A stretch of 6,426 bases of DNA from Clostridia bacterium. GTDB taxonomy: Bacteria > Bacillota > Clostridia > Oscillospirales > CAG-272. Shown here piece after piece: positions 1 through 4,510 of this stretch (within the stretch, counting starts at the first letter, position 1; each line of letters starts with the position of its first letter). Made by a program: the position numbers and the translations under genes. The stretch lies in NCBI GenBank assembly GCA_017540285.1, contig JAFYBI010000033.1, positions 1 to 6,426 of the forward strand. Direction: 5' to 3'. The notes beneath the pieces are model-generated. The model was given only the letters and a program-made list of their open reading frames with translations. It did not search any database and was not told the DNA's origin.

Positions 1-69
1 CGCGACGATCTCGCCGGAGATCACCCCGTCCACATACCGAAAAACCGTCTCCTCGTGTTTTCCCGGCAT
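1..69 (-). CDS. terL: Terminase large subunit, N-terminal fragment (runs off the window)
   Basis: Only the first 23 codons are in the window. The large terminase subunit is the ATPase and nuclease that translocates and cuts phage DNA into proheads. What is seen is a short N-terminus with the stretch FRYVDGVISGEIVA, which resembles the conserved opening of many Firmicutes large terminases (a helix ending in V-x-SGxIV). Its place directly after a P27-type small terminase gene supports the call. I chose the ATG at 69 because GGAGG (80-84) lies 10 nt upstream. An in-frame ATG at 93 sits only 2 nt from a GGAGG, and another at 105 has no clear ribosome site but would leave a 1-nt gap to the upstream stop. 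None of the ATPase motifs is visible, so the identity rests on context and this short match. Confidence 0.68.
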   Translation of the reverse strand, partial: MPGKHEETVFRYVDGVISGEIVA

Positions 70-106
70 GCCGGTTCGCCCTCCGGTTTTCATCTCCTCC
101 GGCATA

Positions 107-439
107 TCAGATCAGCCCGTCCGACTTCCGCTTCCGCTCCGCCTTGAACGGCTCCTCCTGCAGGGCCTTCAACCCCTTCGGCGTCAGCCCCAGTGCGTCC
201 TCCAGCGCCAGCAGGTCCCGCCTCAGCGTCTCCAGCGTGATCACGATCGGGCTCTTCTTCATCCCCTGCGGCCCGGACACCATGAACGTGTACCCGCTTT
301 TTTTGTACTTCGTGTACAGCGTCTCAAACTCTTCGTTCAGCTTCCGGTACCGCCGGATCGTACCGTCAAACTCTGTTTTATAAACTCCGAGCGCCTTCAT
401 CCGCTCGGCGATTTCCGTCTCCTTTTTCGTCAGCTTCAC
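107..439 (-). CDS. terS: Phage terminase small subunit, P27 family
   Basis: This 110-residue protein should recognise the packaging site on concatemeric phage DNA and load the large subunit. The diagnostic part is residues 61-95: KKSPIV, then ETLRRDLLALEDALGLTPKG, as in P27-family small terminases. The N-terminal half is rich in charged helix (KKETEIAERMKALGVYKTEF, then RRYRKLNEEFETLYTKYKK), fitting a DNA-binding and oligomerising region. The start is a GTG with GGAGG 7 nt upstream. The length is normal for the family. The gene follows the HNH gene after an 88-nt non-coding gap and is followed at once by the large terminase start, the usual order of a cos-type packaging module. I am sure of the family; cos packaging is inferred from it. 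Confidence 0.92.
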   Translation of the reverse strand: MKLTKKETEIAERMKALGVYKTEFDGTIRRYRKLNEEFETLYTKYKKSGYTFMVSGPQGMKKSPIVITLETLRRDLLALEDALGLTPKGLKALQEEPFKAERKRKSDGLI

Positions 440-527
440 AGTCTCGCCTCCCCGGAATAGGGTTCACGCGCGTGCGCGCGCCGGAGGGGGAAAAACTGAC
501 CCCCTCCATTGGAGCACCGCGCACTTT
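440..527. other. 88-nt gap rich in inverted repeats between HNH and terS; cos-site candidate
   Basis: No gene fits here. In this short stretch I see a perfect inverted repeat GGAGGGGG (483-490) / CCCCCTCC (500-507) with a 9-nt A-rich spacer; an abutting CTCCA-T-TGGAG palindrome (504-514); a 10-bp palindrome CACGCGCGTG (465-474) beside an alternating GC run; and CGCGCA (518-523) / TGCGCG (533-538), which reaches into the end of the HNH gene. In phages with an HNH nuclease next to the terminase, the cohesive-end site usually lies beside terS, so a cos role is plausible. The GGAGG needed by terS is at the terS end. There is no T-run after the 483-507 hairpin on either strand that would make a standard terminator. 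Confidence 0.45.
483..507. repeat. Perfect 8-bp inverted repeat with 9-nt spacer
   Basis: GGAGGGGG at 483-490 is the exact reverse complement of CCCCCTCC at 500-507. The spacer reads AAAAACTGA on the plus strand. In minus-strand RNA the loop holds UUUUU, but no U-run follows the stem, so this is not a classical intrinsic terminator. It lies between HNH and terS and is the strongest part of the cos candidate. Confidence 0.6.
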
Positions 528-818
528 TCACTTGCGCGACCCGGGGGGGCTCCGTCGTCTCCGCGCAGATCGCTCGGGGTGCGCGCGGTTGTGGCAGGCG
601 TCGCACAGGCTCACGAGATTCGCGTCCGCGAGCGCGAGCTCCGGCGCGTCCTCGACCTCGCGGATGTGATGTACCAGCGTCGCCCTGACCGGCAGCCCGT
701 CCGCGTCCCGCCGATTGTACCGCCTGCACCATTGGCAGAGAAACCCGTCCCGCCTGAGAATCGCGGCCCGCTTGCACCTCCACGCGTAAGAGTTATAAAA
801 TTCCTCCGCCGACCTCAT
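528..818 (-). CDS. HNH endonuclease
   Basis: This 96-residue protein is a small HNH nuclease of the type encoded next to phage terminase genes, where such enzymes are known to assist the terminase in cutting DNA at cos. Visible motifs in order are a helical opening EEFYNSYAWRCKRAAILRRD, a first zinc pair C28-x2-C31, the H50-H51 that begins the nuclease fold, N68 in ANLVSLC, and a second zinc pair C72-x2-C75 followed by HN and H80. The ATG at 818 is preferred because GGAGG sits 6 nt upstream. The reading frame stays open further upstream, but that part overlaps non-coding DNA and lacks a good ribosome site. An alternative ATG lies at 839. The C-terminal tail is arginine-rich. The product should be complete and active. 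Confidence 0.9.
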   Translation of the reverse strand: MRSAEEFYNSYAWRCKRAAILRRDGFLCQWCRRYNRRDADGLPVRATLVHHIREVEDAPELALADANLVSLCDACHNRAHPERSARRRRSPPGSRK

Positions 819-931
819 CGCCCGCCTCCCCGAAGCCATCCCGCGGCGCGAAGCCCGCGCACCATAAAACAGCTGAGAACCCCGCAGGATTCTCCGCGAT
901 TGAAGCAATAATAGCACAAAAAGACGCGCTA
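819..931. other. 113-nt gap between the HTH gene and HNH gene; no gene, two inverted repeats
   Basis: No coding region fits. In minus-strand order it holds a hairpin that begins within the stop codon of the HTH gene (910-933), an inverted repeat GAGAA (875-879) / TTCTC (890-894) with 10 nt between, and the HNH ribosome site. I found no convincing -35/-10 pair on the minus strand. A late-gene promoter or an RNA-processing site could lie here, since this is the boundary between the replication and packaging modules, but the sequence alone does not show it. Confidence 0.4.
825..829 (-). promoter_or_regulatory. Ribosome binding site that fixes the HNH start
   Basis: On the minus strand this reads GGAGG within GGGGAGG, 6 nt before the ATG at 818. 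It decides against the in-frame ATG at 839, which has only GC-rich sequence and no such motif in front of it. Confidence 0.7.
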
Positions 932-933
932 TT
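910..933 (-). repeat. Hairpin overlapping the stop codon of the HTH gene
   Basis: On the minus strand AATAGCGC and GTGCTATT pair over 8 bp, with one G-U wobble, around a U-rich 8-nt loop. The 5' arm overlaps the TAA stop (932-934). The stem is weak for a terminator and no U-run follows it. It may be an mRNA-stabilising 3' end or a binding site. Confidence 0.4.
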
Positions 934-1321
934 ACTGACATGTTTTGTCCCGGTAGTCCGCCCACATCCGCCGCGCGATCCCGAGCCATCTGTACACCGT
1001 CCGCTCGTCCGCGTGCATCTCGAAAGCCGTCCGCCGCACCCGCATCGTGATCTCCGTCTTCCGCAGCCTCCGCCCCGGATCGTCCATGTACACCGACAAA
1101 ACCGCGGCTTTGATCTCGTCCCGCGGCATGTTCGAGCGTCCCCGCCCGTCGTCCAGTTCCGCGAACACGGCGGCACAGGCCCGGAGATCACCCGCGCCCC
1201 TCGCGTCCCTGATTGCATCCATCCCCGGACACCCGGCCCGCGCCCATCGTCTGAATGCCTCCGTCGCCCGGTCCCTGTCCCGCCTGCTCCCGCTCAATCC
1301 GCCCACCTTCTTCCCCGTCAC
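932..1321 (-). CDS. Small HTH protein, possible phage transcription regulator
   Basis: This 129-residue protein is not one I can name. The N-terminus (residues 1-30) is very basic (KK, then SRRDRDRATEAFRRWAR). The C-terminal third (about 86-125) looks like a helix-turn-helix: LRKTEITMRVRRTAFEM, a turn at HADERTV, then YRWLGIARRMWADY, a pattern like sigma-region-4 or ArpU-type phage regulators. The start is a GTG at 1321, with GGAG 6 nt upstream inside the end of rep. The gap to the rep stop is 3 nt, so the two are probably translated from one message. Lying between the replication and packaging modules, it could control late genes, but that is inferred from position alone. A DNA-binding packaging accessory protein is an alternative. 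Confidence 0.72.
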   Translation of the reverse strand: MTGKKVGGLSGSRRDRDRATEAFRRWARAGCPGMDAIRDARGAGDLRACAAVFAELDDGRGRSNMPRDEIKAAVLSVYMDDPGRRLRKTEITMRVRRTAFEMHADERTVYRWLGIARRMWADYRDKTCQ

Positions 1322-1324
1322 TCA

Positions 1325-2164
1325 TCACTCCCTCACTTTCCGCTTCCGCCGCCGCGCCGCGTCCTCATCCCGCCTCGCATACTCCGCCAGATTGTCGCTG
1401 TCCGGCCTGTACAGCACCGCGTCGAGATACCACGCCTTGCACACGTCGTTCCAGCGTATGGACGGGAATTCGGAGAGCCAGTACCCCGGATACCGCCGGT
1501 TGAAGATCTCCTGCGGGTTTCCAGAATCCGCGATCTCCTCGAGCGCTTTCCGCGAGTATCGCGTGGTATTGGTCCGCTCCGCCGGCCGGATGAGATTCCG
1601 CGATCCGCTCCACCGTCTCTCTCCCTTGGCCCGCTCGTGAATCTTCGCAGTCTTCCCGGACCGCTTCTGCGTCGCGTAATAAAACCCGAGATCACAGATC
1701 CCCCGCTCGTCGAATTCCAGCGGCCGCCAGGAGACGATCCCCATCCCCCAGCACTCCTTGATCGCTTTGTACGGGACTCCGCCCGTGATAACTATGTGCA
1801 CATGCGGACGTCCCTTCTCGCTCCATGCCCGGACAATAGCATATTTCAGCTCGATCCCGGCTTCCCGGTACAGATGTCTCAGCCGCGCGGCGAAATTCCG
1901 CAAATCTCGCAAGAACTGTTCTTCGTCCGCCGGCAGGTACCGGTTGTTGTACGTCAGGTCGAGCCGGAAGTCCCGCGAAGTGAAATTCGCGTGAATCATA
2001 AACTGAAATCTCAGCGCCGCCTGCTTCTCGTTGTATCGCGCCTGATCCTCGCTCGTCGTACGAAATTTTCCCCGGCGCTTCCCGCCCTTCCTCCACGTCG
2101 GCACGACAGATATAAAAAGCATGTCTCCCGCCTCGACGATTTTCTCGCGATACCGACACTGCAT
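1325..2164 (-). CDS. rep: HUH-type rolling-circle replication protein (ORF2/G2P-like Rep)
   Basis: This 279-residue protein resembles Rep endonucleases that nick one DNA strand and stay covalently bound through a tyrosine to start rolling-circle replication. Motif I is RLDLTYNN (67-74). Motif II is the metal-binding H121-V-H123 in GRPHVHIVITGG. The catalytic tyrosine is probably Y162 or Y163 in GFYYATQK, with K167 nearby; this spacing is less standard than YxxK, so the exact residue is uncertain. Further along, RRWSGSRNLIRP (184-194) and YPGYWLSEF (225-233) match features I recall from Firmicutes phage and plasmid Reps of the ORF2/G2P group. The C-terminus is highly charged. The ATG at 2164 has GGGAGG 5 nt upstream. 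No helicase domain is present, so a host helicase would be needed. Confidence 0.85.
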   Translation of the reverse strand: MQCRYREKIVEAGDMLFISVVPTWRKGGKRRGKFRTTSEDQARYNEKQAALRFQFMIHANFTSRDFRLDLTYNNRYLPADEEQFLRDLRNFAARLRHLYREAGIELKYAIVRAWSEKGRPHVHIVITGGVPYKAIKECWGMGIVSWRPLEFDERGICDLGFYYATQKRSGKTAKIHERAKGERRWSGSRNLIRPAERTNTTRYSRKALEEIADSGNPQEIFNRRYPGYWLSEFPSIRWNDVCKAWYLDAVLYRPDSDNLAEYARRDEDAARRRKRKVRE

Positions 2165-2266
2165 AATGTCCTCCCGATACTTTACACCTGTCCCCGAATC
2201 CGCGAATTGTTAAGCCTTACATACGAGGTCGACCGGGAGGCCTGCGCATCGCCTCCCGGCTTTCCT
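2165..2266. other. 102-nt gap upstream of rep: hairpin and short repeats, origin or res candidate
   Basis: No gene fits here. The gap holds the rep ribosome site, an imperfect 12-bp palindrome AATCCGCGAATT (2197-2208), a tandem CGAAT pair (from 2195 and from 2203, the first preceded by CCC), an AT-richer patch around 2205-2225, and a strong hairpin (2233-2259). I looked for a rep promoter on the minus strand: TTAACA (2208-2213) could be a -35, but no -10 stands at the right distance, and TAAAGT (2179-2184) is too close to the ribosome site. It is the only non-coding DNA next to both the Rep and recombinase genes, so an origin or a recombination site here is plausible. Confidence 0.4.
2233..2259. 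repeat. Strong 9-bp hairpin just after the recombinase stop, before rep
   Basis: CCGGGAGGC (2233-2241) and GCCTCCCGG (2251-2259) form a perfect 9-bp GC-rich stem around a 9-nt loop that includes TGCGCA. On the minus strand it starts 7 nt after the recombinase stop and lies about 70 nt before rep. On that strand no T-run follows, so it is a poor intrinsic terminator for the recombinase; the T-rich side (CTTTCCTTTAT) is on the plus strand, where I see no gene. A Rep nicking-site hairpin or an mRNA-end stem are both possible. Confidence 0.6.
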
Positions 2267-2857
2267 TTATAATGTGGATTCCTTTACCCACCGCAGGAAC
2301 GTATTCCGCCCGACGTTCAGCTTGTAAGCCGCCGCCTTCGCGCTGACCTGCCCGTACAGATAGTCCGTCAGAACTTCCTCCCAGCACCCGGGTTTGTCGA
2401 TCCTCCTCCGCCCGAACTTCACGCCCCGGGCTTTGGCTGCCGCAATGCCTTCCGCCTGACGCTGCCGGATGAACTCTCGCTCCGTCTGCGCGACATAGGA
2501 TAGCAGCTGCAGCACAATGTCGGAGATCAGCGTCCCGGTCAGGTCGCGCCCCTGCCGCGTGTCGAGGAGCGGCATTTCCAGCACGACAATGTCCGCCCCC
2601 TTCTCCTTCGTGATGAACCGCCACTCTTCGAGGATTTCCGCATAGTTCCTCCCTAACCGGTCGATGGACTTGATGACCAGCAAATCCCCCGCCCGCAGCG
2701 ATCTGACCGCCCGCCGGTATAACAGGCGATCGAAATCACGCCCGCTCTGCGCCTCGATGACGAGCTCGTCGTCCGTCAGACCGAAATCCCGCATGGCCCA
2801 GATCTGCCTGTCCGGATTCTGCTCCCGCGTCGAGACGCGGATGTACCCGACCCTCAT
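2267..2857 (-). CDS. Small serine recombinase (resolvase/invertase family)
   Basis: This 196-residue protein is a full-length small serine recombinase, the family that resolves dimers or inverts segments by making double-strand breaks through a phosphoserine link. The nucleophile is S9 in YIRVSTREQNPDRQ. R7, R44 (DFDRLLY), D66, R67 and R70 (SIDRLGR) match the active-site residues of gamma-delta resolvase, shifted by one. The long E helix covers about 105-140, and a C-terminal HTH (about 151-190: SAKAAAYKLNVGRNTFLRW) binds DNA. The size excludes the large serine integrases. The ATG overlaps the stop of the zinc-ribbon gene as ATGA; a weak AAGG motif precedes it, so coupling is likely. Beside rep, a job in resolving replicon dimers or concatemers is plausible, though inversion is not excluded. 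Confidence 0.93.
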   Translation of the reverse strand: MRVGYIRVSTREQNPDRQIWAMRDFGLTDDELVIEAQSGRDFDRLLYRRAVRSLRAGDLLVIKSIDRLGRNYAEILEEWRFITKEKGADIVVLEMPLLDTRQGRDLTGTLISDIVLQLLSYVAQTEREFIRQRQAEGIAAAKARGVKFGRRRIDKPGCWEEVLTDYLYGQVSAKAAAYKLNVGRNTFLRWVKESTL

Positions 2858-3183
2858 CCGTCCACCTTCTCTTCAACCTTCAGCTGCGCCCTCCGCCGCA
2901 CCTTCGCGCCGATCACGACCTCCGTCCGGTCCGCGAGCTTCGCCGTCACACTCTCGATGGCCTCGTCGCAGATCAAATGCGCAAACACCTTCAGGCCATC
3001 CATCACGCCTTCGTCGATCGGCGGCATGGGATTCGCGCGTTCCGAAAACCGTTCCAGCGCATCGAGGATTTTCCGGTACTTCCGCGCGTCCATGCACGAA
3101 CAGATCATCCGCGCGTCGCCCTCTCCCATGACTTCTTGTCCGCAGTAGGGACACTCCCCCTCAAACTCAACAAACTCAGCCAT
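2854..3183 (-). CDS. Small zinc-ribbon phage protein, function unknown
   Basis: This 109-residue protein opens with a probable zinc-binding knuckle: C11-x2-C14 in ECPYCGQE, then C28-x-C30 in ICSC, close to the usual spacing of a four-cysteine ribbon. A basic helix follows (DARKYRKILDALERF, 32-46). The rest is predicted mixed helix and strand and ends with a very charged tail (VRRRAQLKVEEKV). Small proteins with a CxYC...CxC knuckle followed by a basic helix are common in Firmicutes phage early operons, with no function I know. The ATG overlaps the previous stop by 8 nt, with AAAGGA upstream, and the stop overlaps the recombinase ATG. Nucleic-acid binding is inferred from the ribbon only. Confidence 0.8.
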   Translation of the reverse strand: MAEFVEFEGECPYCGQEVMGEGDARMICSCMDARKYRKILDALERFSERANPMPPIDEGVMDGLKVFAHLICDEAIESVTAKLADRTEVVIGAKVRRRAQLKVEEKVDG

Positions 3184-3517
3184 TGTAATGTCCTTTCTTT
3201 ACCTCATCGCAAATCAGCTCCGGATGCACCTCCGGCATGACCGGCGTGTACCGGTACTGCCGATAGTCCCCGAGCTCCTCCGGCGTGGCTACCCGCACCA
3301 GTTCCACTGGCGCGACGGTCACACTTCTCGCTCCGTTCATCGGGAGCAGTTCCAGCCCGTACACCTCCGACGGCTTCCCGCGCTTCACGTCCGACCGAAG
3401 TGCAAAGTCTTTCCTTATGCTCCCGATCCGCGCATACAGCATGGGCCCGAGCATCGGCGAATCGTAGACCACCGGAACGTTTTTCCGCGCCGCCCTGACC
3501 GCCTCCTCGATCGTCAT
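3176..3517 (-). CDS. Hypothetical phage protein, 113 aa
   Basis: I do not recognise a named family. The protein opens with a short helix MTIEEAVRAARKN, then appears strand-rich: VPVVYDS, MLYARIGSIRKDF, SEVYGLELLPMNGARSVTVAP and VELVRVATP. This resembles a class of small phage proteins with an N-terminal EEA-x-RAA helix followed by a compact beta fold, seen in early regions of Firmicutes phages and without a known role. The ATG at 3517 overlaps the stop of the 67-aa gene as ATGA, and GGGAGG stands about 9 nt upstream. The frame is open further upstream, but that part is an arginine-rich out-of-frame copy of the 67-aa gene. No membrane segment or cysteine motif is visible. Confidence 0.72.
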   Translation of the reverse strand: MTIEEAVRAARKNVPVVYDSPMLGPMLYARIGSIRKDFALRSDVKRGKPSEVYGLELLPMNGARSVTVAPVELVRVATPEELGDYRQYRYTPVMPEVHPELICDEVKKGHYNG

Positions 3518-3717
3518 AACCCCACGCCTCCCTTCCGGATCATCTTCACGATCTCCACGCAGACCCTCGTCCGCCCCGTTTTCTTTTCGAGCTCCATCAG
3601 CCGCGCCTCCTTCACGCCCTGCAGCTCGTCCTCTGCGCAGTCCGCGAGCACGGCGACACACCCGTCGCCCTCTCCCTCGCGCGGCCGCGCGAATTTGAAC
3701 CGCAGCATCCACTTCAT
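3514..3717 (-). CDS. Hypothetical protein, 67 aa; resembles the 75-aa protein upstream
   Basis: This small protein has an apparent strand-strand-helix-strand layout: MLRFKFARP, then GCVAVLADC, a charged helix DELQGVKEARLMELEKKTG, then VCVEIVKM. It aligns by eye with the product at 5408-5635: LRFKF/IRYKF, CVAV/CVLV, KEARL/KMARL, KKTG/KKMG and VCVE/VCVW occur in the same order with similar spacing. The two may be diverged duplicates or share a fold. The ATG overlaps the previous stop as ATGA, with GGAGG 10 nt upstream, and its own stop overlaps the next start as ATGA. No function can be assigned. Confidence 0.7.
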   Translation of the reverse strand: MKWMLRFKFARPREGEGDGCVAVLADCAEDELQGVKEARLMELEKKTGRTRVCVEIVKMIRKGGVGL

Positions 3718-4085
3718 TTTTCAGGGACCTCCCCGATCTCGCGCACCGTCCAGCCCTTGAACGACGCCCGCCCCGTTTCGGCCAGATCGTAAACGAAACC
3801 CCGCCGCAAACCCGTCAGCGCCGCGATCTCTTCCGCCGGACCTTCGATCGGGTCCTCCCGCGGATTTTCCGCCCGGAATATCCGCGCCGGCTTCGCCGCA
3901 GGCGGCGGTTCACCCGGCATGAGCTGCCGCAGCAGCCACCCGTCCCGCGTCCGCCCCCGCGCGTTCGTCCGCACCCGGTCCCTGAGATAAAATGGATTGA
4001 GCCCCAGCGTCTGCGCGACCTTGCGCGACGTCCCGACAATCGGAGCGTCCCCGTCCCGTTCCGCCGCGAATATGTACTGCTTCAT
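3714..4085 (-). CDS. Duplicated HTH-like (NUMOD-type) DNA-binding protein candidate
   Basis: This 123-residue protein consists of two similar units joined by a proline-rich linker (GEPPPAAKPA, 58-67). Unit 1 (about 3-55) reads QYIFAAERDGD, TSRKVAQTLGL, YLRDRV, GRTRDGWLLRQL. Unit 2 (about 69-118) reads IFRAENPREDP, PAEEIAALTGL, FVYDLAETGR, FKGWTVREI. Each has a strand, a small helix pair around (K/E)-(V/I)-A-x-x-x-GL, and a closing GW-x-(L/V)-R strand. This layout is like the short NUMOD1 or similar phage modules that follow nucleases and bind DNA, but no nuclease domain is fused here. The ATG overlaps the previous stop as ATGA, with GGAGGAGG upstream. DNA binding is inferred from fold resemblance only. 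Confidence 0.75.
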   Translation of the reverse strand: MKQYIFAAERDGDAPIVGTSRKVAQTLGLNPFYLRDRVRTNARGRTRDGWLLRQLMPGEPPPAAKPARIFRAENPREDPIEGPAEEIAALTGLRRGFVYDLAETGRASFKGWTVREIGEVPEK

Positions 4086-4510
4086 GCATCATCCTCCTCC
4101 GTCCCGCGGCGCTTCTTCTCCGCAAACCGATCCATGGGCTCCGCGTGCCGGACGGAAGGCTGCTTCCGCATGAAGAAGCCCGAATACCGCGCCGCCCGCT
4201 TCATGCGCTCCGGAGGGATCCGCTCGACCCCGTCCCGGCTCACCCGAAGCCCCGTGAACGCGCCGCCCTCTCCGTGATCGATCACGCGCGCCGGCCCGTT
4301 TTTGATACCCAGCCTCATAAACAGCCAGTCGAGCGCGTCCGCGAACGACCCGCGGTAACGGTATATTTTCGTGCCGATGTGCACCGCGAGCCATTCCTTC
4401 GCCGGCCTGTCCTGCACCTGCGCGATGTAAAACCCCCGCCGCTTTGCCCGCCGTACCCGGTCGAGCTCCTCCGGCGTCACCTGCCTGATAGCCGCGCTAA
4501 ATCCTCCCAT
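4082..4510 (-). CDS. Hypothetical phage protein, 142 aa
   Basis: I do not recognise this protein. The first 30 residues (QVTPEELDRVRRAKRRGF) form a basic helix. The middle (FYIAQVQD, WLAVHIGTKIYRYRGSFADALDWLFMRLGI, split here into parts) looks like a small alpha/beta fold, with a helix carrying the hydrophobic face ADALDWLF. The tail from about 95 on is basic (RMKRAARYSGFFMRK, then AEKKRRGTEEDD) and may be disordered. The ATG at 4510 overlaps the end of the 304-aa gene by 14 nt, with a purine-rich AAAGGAAAGGGG stretch upstream; an in-frame GTG ten codons in is a weaker alternative. The stop overlaps the next ATG as ATGA. It is probably part of the same early operon. Confidence 0.7.
   Translation of the reverse strand: MGGFSAAIRQVTPEELDRVRRAKRRGFYIAQVQDRPAKEWLAVHIGTKIYRYRGSFADALDWLFMRLGIKNGPARVIDHGEGGAFTGLRVSRDGVERIPPERMKRAARYSGFFMRKQPSVRHAEPMDRFAEKKRRGTEEDDA

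Noticed and set aside
528..989. Longer HNH protein with a hydrophobic, signal-peptide-like stretch upstream
   Set aside because: The hydrophobic run comes from reading the hairpin gap and the end of the HTH gene. The ATG at 818 has an ideal GGAGG 6 nt upstream, and HNH proteins of this type are cytoplasmic.
2179..2213. Promoter for rep on the minus strand
   Set aside because: TTAACA and TAAAGT are about 23 nt apart and the second would start transcription inside the ribosome site, so no valid -35/-10 pair can be drawn.
2233..2259. Intrinsic terminator of the recombinase transcript
   Set aside because: On the minus strand no T-run follows the stem; the T-rich side is on the plus strand, where no gene reads toward it. 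Kept only as a hairpin of unknown role.
1013..2272. A 419-codon open frame on the plus strand
   Set aside because: It lies opposite the rep and HTH genes, is extremely rich in Pro and Arg with no domain, and is a shadow caused by high GC. The minus-strand genes have ribosome sites and recognisable motifs.
2267..2857. Phage integrase
   Set aside because: At 196 aa with a simple C-terminal HTH it lacks the recombinase and zinc-ribbon domains of large serine integrases, so resolvase/invertase is the right group.
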